The notes beneath the pieces are model-generated. The model saw nothing but the letters and a program-made list of their open reading frames with translations, was not told the origin of the DNA and ran no database searches. DNA of 28,951 nt from Reclinomonas americana ATCC 50394 (Eukaryota; Jakobida; Jakobea; Jakobida), in the NCBI GenBank assembly GCA_048213135.1, contig PS015020.1:396616-425566 (forward strand). The letters are read 5' to 3'. Below are positions 23,701 through 28,951 of the stretch, one piece after another. The position numbers and the translations under genes were made by a program. The first letter of the stretch is position 1, and the number at the start of each line of letters is the position of its first letter.

Positions 23701-26700
23701 GCTGCTCTGGCAGCTGTGATTCGGGTCTGTGCGTGTCATTGTGCAGCCCAACCACCACGTGCTCTGGCAACGGAACATGCAAGACTGACGGCACGTGTCA
23801 GTGCGATACCGACTATTACGGTGCATCGTGCAGTGTGAACTGTGTGGCCGGCACGACGTGCTCCGGCAATGGAACATGCAAGACTGACGGTACGTGCCAG
23901 TGCAACAACAACTACTTTGGTGCATCTTGCAATGTGAACTGTGTGGCCGGCACGACGTGTTCAGGCAATGGAACATGCAAGACTGACGGCACTTGCCTGT
24001 GCACTGGCGACTACACCAATGCCAGTTGTAATTGCAGTCCCACCACCACGTGCTCTGGCCACGGAACGTGCAAGGCTGACGGTACGTGTCTGTGCACTGG
24101 CGACTACACCAATGCCAGCTGCAACTGCAGTCCCACTGCCACGTGTTCTGGCCACGGAACGTGCAAGACTGACGGCACGTGTCTGTGCACGGACGACTAC
24201 ACCAATGCCAGCTGCAATTGCAGTCCCACTGCAACGTGCTCTGGCAACGGAACGTGCAAGGCTGACGGTACGTGCCAGTGCAACAACAACTACTTTGGTT
24301 TCTCTTGCAATGTGAATTGTGTGGCCGGCACCACATGCTCGGGAAATGGAACGTGCAACAGTGACGGTACGTGTCTGTGCACGGGCGACTACACCAATGC
24401 CAGCTGCAACTGCAGTCCCACTGCCACGTGCTCCAGCCACGGTGCATGCAAGACTGACGGCACATGCCAGTGCACTGACGACTACACCAATGCCAGCTGC
24501 AACTGCAGTCCCACTGCCACATGCTCCAGTCACGGAACGTGCAAGACTGACGGCACATGCCAGTGCACGGGCGACTACACCAACGCCAACTGCAACTGCA
24601 GTCCCACCACTACGTGCTCTGGCAACGGAACATGCAAGGCTGACGGTACGTGCCAGTGCAACAACAACTACTTTGGTGCCTCGTGCAACGTCAACTGTGT
24701 GGCGGCGACGACGTGCTCTGGCAATGGAACGTGCAAGGCTGACGGTACGTGCCAGTGCAACAACAACTACNNNNNNNNNNNNNNNNNNNNNNNNNNNNNN
24801 NNNNNNNNNNNNNNNNNNNNNNNNNNNNNNNNNNNNNNNNNNNNNNNNNNNNNNNNNNNNNNNNNNNNNNNNNNNGACTGACGGCACTTGCCTGTGCACT
24901 GGCGACTACACCAATGCCAGCTGCAACTGCAGTCCCAGCGTCACATGCTCTGGACACGGTGCATGCAAGACTGACGGTACATGCCAGTGCACGGGCGACT
25001 ACACCAATGCCAGCTGCAACTGCAGTCCTACTGCCACGTGCTCTGGACAAGGAACGTGCAAGACCGACGGCACGTGTCTGTGCACTGGCGACTACACCAA
25101 TGCCAGTTGCAACTGTAGTCCCACTGCCACGTGCTCTGGACACGGAACGTGCAACACCGATGGAACGTGCACTTGTACAAATCCTTGGAGTGGTAAGTAA
25201 TGCGACTGCTGTCGACCGTGAATTCGCTGCTGTTCAATGCTGACTTGTTCTCGCGAGCAGGGCCCGCTTGCTCAATCTGTTCTGGCGGTCCTATTGTTTC
25301 CCTCGGATACATTGGCAGCTGGGCAACCTTGGCCTCCAGCAGTGACGGCACCAAACTGGTGGCTATAGAGAGTAGCAGCGGTCAGATGTACACCTCCACT
25401 GATAGCGGTGCGACGTGGACAGCACGTGAGTCCAGTCGCAGTTGGAGTGGGGTGGCATCCAGCAGTGACGGCACCAAATTGGTGGCTGTGGTGCTTAGTG
25501 GCCAAATCTACACCTCTACTGACTCGGGCGTGACGTGGACGGCTCGCGAGTCCGATCGCTTCTGGATTTCGGTGGCCTCCAGCAGTGACGGCAGCAATCT
25601 CGTCGCGGTTGCTCAGGGAGACAAGATTTACACCTCCACGGACTCCGGCGCAACGTGGATGCCTCGTGAATCCAATCGCGTTTGGCAATCAGTGGCCTCC
25701 AGCAGCGATGGCACCAAACTGGTGGCTGTGGTGCTCAACGGGCAGATCTACACCTCTGCCGACTCTGGCGTAACATGGACAGCTCGTGAGACCAATCGCG
25801 GTTGGCAATCAGTGGCCTCTAGCAGTGACGGCACCAAATTGGTGGCTGTTGCAGGTGGAGATAAGATTTACACTTCGACCGACTCTGGTGCAAACTGGAC
25901 AGCTCGTGATTCCAGTCGCTCCTGGTGGTCAGTCACCTCCAGCAGTGACGGAACCAAATTGGCGGCTGTGGTGCTTGGTGGTCAGATTTACACTTCCACT
26001 GACTCTGGTGTTACATGGACGCCTCGTGATTCCACTCGTGACTGGCTATCAGTAACCTCCAACAGTGACGGCACCAAGTTGGTGGCTGGGATTCGCCCCG
26101 GGCAGATGTACGTCTCCACTGACTCTGGCGTGACGTGGACTGGATTGACTTCCCAGGGACTCCATGGGAAGAGTACCTGGCAGGCAGTGGCCTCCAGCAG
26201 TGACGGCACGAAGCTTGTGGCTGTGGTGAAATTCGGGCAGATCCACACATCTGCAGATTCTGGTGTGACGTGGACTGCTCGTGAATCCGCGCGGAGTTGG
26301 CAATCAGTGGCCTCCAGCAGTGACGGCACCAAATTAGTTGCTGCTGTATCCAACGGTCAGCTTTTTACGTCCACGGACTCTGGCGTAACATGGACGGCTC
26401 GTAATTCCAGTCGCCTCTGGACCGCAGTGGCCTCCAGCAGCGACGGCACCAAGCTGGCGGCAGTGGTACAATTCGACAAGTTGTATACGTCCACTGACTC
26501 TGGTTTGACATGGACGCCTCGTGGATCCAGTCGCAATTGGACTGCAGTGGCCTCCAGTAGTGACGGAACCAAGCTAGTGGCTGTAGCAAGCTCTGATCAG
26601 ATCTACACCTCCACTGACTCGGGCGTGACATTGACTGCTCGTGATTCCAGTCGTAACTGGACTGCAGTGGCCGCCAGCAGCGATGGCACCAAGCTGGTGG

Positions 26701-28361
26701 CTGTTGAGCTGTTTGGCCAGATCTACACTTCCACTAACTCGGGTGTGACGTGGACGCCTCGTGATTCCAGTCGCGGCTGGACTGCAGTGGCCTCCAGCAG
26801 TGACGGCACCAAGCTGGCGGCTGTGGCGAACAACGATCAACTGTATATCTCTCCTGACTCTGGTGTGACGTGGACACCTCGCGATTCCACTCGTGGGTGG
26901 AATTCGGTGGCTTGCAGCAGTGACGGTACCAAGTTGGTGGCTGCTGCGGATCAGGTGTACGTTTTCTCATGTATTCCTAGCTGCAGTCCGACGACCACCT
27001 GTTCGGGTAATGGAACGTGCCAGAGTGACGGCACTTGTCTGTGCGATACCGACTATTACGGTACGTCTTGCAGCGTGAACTGTGTGGCGGGCACGACCTG
27101 CTCTGGTCACGGCACGTGCAAGAGCGACGGCACTTGTCTGTGCGATACCGACTATTACGGTGCGTCGTGCAGCGTGAATTGTGTGGCGGCCACCACCTGC
27201 TCCGGTCACGGAACGTGCCAGACTGACGGCACGTGTCTGTGCACTGGCGACTACACCAATGCCAGTTGCAACTGCAGTCCCACCATTACATGTTCGGCTC
27301 GTGGCACTTGCGACTCTTCTGGAACGTGCACGTGCACAAGTCCATGGAGTGGTAAGTGATGCAGTTGTACATTTTTTGTTGTTATATGTATTTGCTGCAC
27401 ATTCCTTCTAATTTGCGATTCGCAAATAGGGCCGTCGTGTTCAACATGCTCCGCAAGTCCCATTGTTGCTCTTGGATACGTTGGCAGCTGGAAGGCAGTG
27501 GCCTCCAGCACTGACGGCACCAAGTTGGTTGCTGCGGTGGACGGTGGCCAGCTTTACACCTCCACCGATTCTGGAGCGACTTGGACGGCTCGCGAATCCA
27601 ATCGTGAATGGACGTCGGTGGCCTCCAGCAGTGATGGCACCAAGCTCGTGGCTGGTGTACTTAATGGCCGAATCTACACCTCTACGGACTCTGGTGTGAC
27701 GTGGACTGCCCGTGATTCCGGTCGTTTCTGGAATGCAGTGGCCTCCAGCAGTGACGGTAGCAAGCTGGTGGCTGGTGTACTTAATGGCCGAATATACACC
27801 TCCACTGACTCTGGCGCGACGTGGACGGCCCGTGCGACGGATTCCAATCGCCTGTGGCGATCTGTGGCCTCCAGTAGCGACGGCACTAAGCTGGTGGCTG
27901 TTGCAGCCAGCAATCAAATCTACACCTCCACTGACTCTGGTGTGACGTGGACTGCGCGTGAATCCAGTCGAACCTGGGTTGGTGTGGCCTCCAGTAGTGA
28001 CGGCTCTATGCTTGCTGCAGTGGTGAACGGTGGTCAGATTTACACCTCCACCGACTCCGGTGTTACTTGGACTGCTCGTGAATCCAATCGCGCCTGGAGT
28101 GGAGTTTCCTCGAGCAGCGACGGTACCCAGCTGGTGGCGGTGGTGAACGGTGGCCAGATTTTCACCTCCACTAATTCTGGTGCGAACTGGACAGCTCGTG
28201 ACTCCGCTCGCCTCTGGATTTCAGTGGTCTCTGCTGGTGATGGCACCCAGCTCGTGGCTGTTGTTGACAATGGTCAGATGTATATCTCGACCAATTCTGG
28301 CGTGGTGTGGACTGCAGTTGGCGCAAACCAAGGGCTGCAGTTGGCCAGTTCCTGGCGGTCT
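20557..28361 (+). CDS. large secreted EGF-like / Asp-box repeat protein (3' end lost in gap)
   Basis: Exons 20557-20650, 20907-21203, 21280-21592, 21803-22572, 22647-22756, 22835-23114, 23185-25192 (with gap), 25261-27351 and 27430 onward. Exon 1 is a signal peptide (MSGRCGLVCAYACLAALL with a hydrophobic core, then TADAAA). Three roughly 90-residue Ig/IPT-like beta modules follow, each with a Cys pair ending Y-x-L-C (RYLCIDV, YYLCGKF, YKLCVAA). Next come a Thr/Pro linker (GGPTPTSTPLPADD) and two modules with QFTFAREFYRRPRVLLG and EYVTWLAIGRA that faintly recall H-type lectins. After a Cys-rich segment there are about 15 EGF-like repeats, 14 Asp-box repeats, 4 EGF repeats and at least 7 more Asp-box repeats. 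No membrane segment is seen in the part present. It is likely an extracellular adhesion, recognition or glycan-binding protein. Sialidase activity is not supported, because only the Asp-box scaffold and no catalytic residues are recognisable. Confidence 0.82.
23742..25192 (+). repeat. EGF-like repeat block 1 (about 15 repeats)
   Basis: Tandem units of about 31-33 residues with the pattern C-x5-C-[SG]-x-x-G-x-C-x4-GTC-x-C-x(6-8)-C, as in tenascin-type EGF repeats. Two flavours alternate: one ends YTNASCN, the other NYFGASCNVN or DYYGASCSVN. Most units carry an N-glycosylation sequon (NGT and/or NAS). The last unit ends CTNPWSG, split by the intron at 25193. A gap lies within the array. Confidence 0.9.
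24771..24875. other. assembly gap (105 N) inside the EGF array
   Basis: The reading frame before the gap ends on a codon boundary at 24770, and the frame after it starts at 24877, so the drawn length is not compatible with an intact frame. The gap size is probably an estimate. Confidence 0.9.
25306..26976 (+). repeat. Asp-box (BNR) repeat array 1: 14 units, two sets of seven
   Basis: A 40-residue (120-nt) unit of the form VASSSDGTKLVAVV-x-GQIY, then TSTDSGVTWTARESxRxW. It contains the Asp-box S-x-D-x-G-x-T-W found in sialidases and other beta-propellers. I count 13 full units and a 14th that lacks the Asp box. Unit 7 carries a divergent linker (TGLTSQGLHGKSTW at about 26139-26180), which splits the array 7 + 7. 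Confidence 0.9.
26992..27351 (+). repeat. EGF-like repeat block 2 (4 repeats)
   Basis: Four EGF-like units of the same family as block 1, the last ending CTSPWSG. It is cut by an intron at the same place as block 1 (donor TGGAGTG/GTAAGT). It links Asp-box array 1 to Asp-box array 2. Confidence 0.9.
27472..28361 (+). repeat. Asp-box repeat array 2: seven units before the gap
   Basis: Starts GYVGSWKAVASSTDG, matching the GYIGSWATLASSSDG start of array 1. Seven units follow, and the seventh ends in a divergent linker (TAVGANQGLQLASSW) like that of unit 7 in array 1. The array then runs into the N-run. Confidence 0.9.
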
Positions 28362-28521
28362 NNNNNNNNNNNNNNNNNNNNNNNNNNNNNNNNNNNNNNN
28401 NNNNNNNNNNNNNNNNNNNNNNNNNNNNNNNNNNNNNNNNNNNNNNNNNNNNNNNNNNNNNNNNNNNNNNNNNNNNNNNNNNNNNNNNNNNNNNNNNNNN
28501 NNNNNNNNNNNNNNNNNNNNN
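28362..28521. other. assembly gap (160 N)
   Basis: Coding orientation of the Asp-box repeats is + before this gap and - after it, so the join is suspect. Confidence 0.95.
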
Positions 28522-28951
28522 TTTCAACAGCGACCAACTTGGTGCCGTCGCTGCTCGACGCCACCGACGCCCAATTGCGACTGGAGTCACGCGCGGTCCA
28601 CGTCGCGCCACTGTCGGTGGAAGTGTAGATCTGACCGCCAGCATTTGCAGCCACCAGCTTGGTGCTGTCGCTGCTGGAGGCCACNNNNNNNNNNNNNNNN
28701 NNNNNNNNNNNNNNNNNNNNNNNNNNNNNNNNNNNNNNNNNNNNNNNNNNNNNNNNNNNNNNNNNNNNNNNNNNNNNNNNNNNNNNNNNNNNNNNNNNNN
28801 NNNNNNNNNNNNNNNNNNNNNNNNNNNNNNNNNCACCACAGCGACTAACTTGGTGCCGTCACTGCTGGAGGCCACAGAGAACCAGTTACGAGAAGATTCA
28901 CGAGACGTCCACGAAACGCCAGAATTAGTGGAGGTGTAGATTCGACCACTG
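28522..28951 (-). CDS. Asp-box repeat fragments on the minus strand (misoriented contig or convergent paralogue)
   Basis: Two short sequence islands (28522-28684 and 28834-28951) encode the 40-residue Asp-box unit only on the minus strand, for example GGQIYTSTDSGATWTARDS, NWASVASSSDGTKLVAV and RIYTSTNSGVSWTSRES. They belong to the same repeat family as the preceding gene, but their direction is reversed. Either scaffolding flipped these contigs, or a second gene of the family lies tail to tail. No start, stop or splice site is visible. Confidence 0.6.
28685..28833. other. assembly gap (149 N)
   Basis: The N-run lies between two minus-strand Asp-box fragments. Confidence 0.95.

Noticed and set aside
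23599-25143. Minus-strand Cys/Trp- and Ala/Arg-rich open frames over the EGF array
   Set aside because: Antisense shadows of a repeated coding sequence. The sense frame has conserved EGF cysteines and correct splice borders.
25306-28361. Active sialidase
   Set aside because: Asp-box motifs alone are scaffold features. The repeats are near-identical and no catalytic Arg triad or Tyr/Glu pair stands out.

Overview
The window is nuclear DNA of a eukaryote. Every gene I can reconstruct is split by short spliceosomal introns, mostly 59-100 nt, ending in YAG and often with a CTGAC-like branch site. Intergenic spaces are short and introns are loaded with microsatellites. The gene set (a TEY MAP kinase, a CBL-type calcium sensor, USP14, a double TerD protein and a huge secreted EGF/Asp-box protein) suits a free-living unicellular eukaryote. 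I cannot name the lineage from sequence alone. Six N-runs (4015-4782, 7490-7763, 18030-18521, 24771-24875, 28362-28521, 28685-28833) mark a draft assembly that breaks at repeats.

Layout. (1) 1-605: CT-rich intron or leader. (2) 606-6475, + : TPR protein with a long disordered Ser/Pro tail, 5' end outside the window. (3) 6902-11134, - : ERK-type MAP kinase, 13 coding exons, 470 aa. (4) 11306-12669, + : N-myristoylated CBL/calcineurin-B-like EF-hand protein, 215 aa, divergent from the MAPK across 171 bp. (5) 12670-13469: intergenic, with degenerate repeats. (6) 13470-16152, + : USP14 deubiquitinase, 493 aa, with the catalytic residues at the same numbers as I recall for human USP14. (7) 16294-19919, - : tandem TerD-domain protein, about 426 aa, ending in a CaaX-type CVVL. 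(8) 20557-28361 and beyond, + : secreted multidomain protein with a signal peptide, three Cys-containing beta modules, a Thr/Pro linker, unassigned modules, about 15 EGF-like repeats, 14 Asp-box repeats (two sets of seven), 4 EGF repeats, then another set of at least seven Asp-box repeats. (9) 28522-28951: Asp-box repeats on the opposite strand, either a misoriented contig or a convergent paralogue.

Exon models were built by hand. I required GT/GC-AG borders, matching reading phase and, where the family is known, an uninterrupted domain. Exon lengths and phases of the MAPK, CBL, USP14 and TerD genes add up to complete open frames. The most notable points are the eukaryotic double TerD protein with a predicted prenyl anchor, a recurrent non-consensus 5' splice site (GTTGCG, about 13 introns) confirmed at conserved protein junctions, and a seven-repeat higher-order period in the Asp-box arrays that predicts tandem seven-bladed propellers. 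The genes do not form an obvious pathway. Three of them (CBL, TerD, MAPK) are plausible parts of calcium, membrane or stress signalling, but that link is inference.
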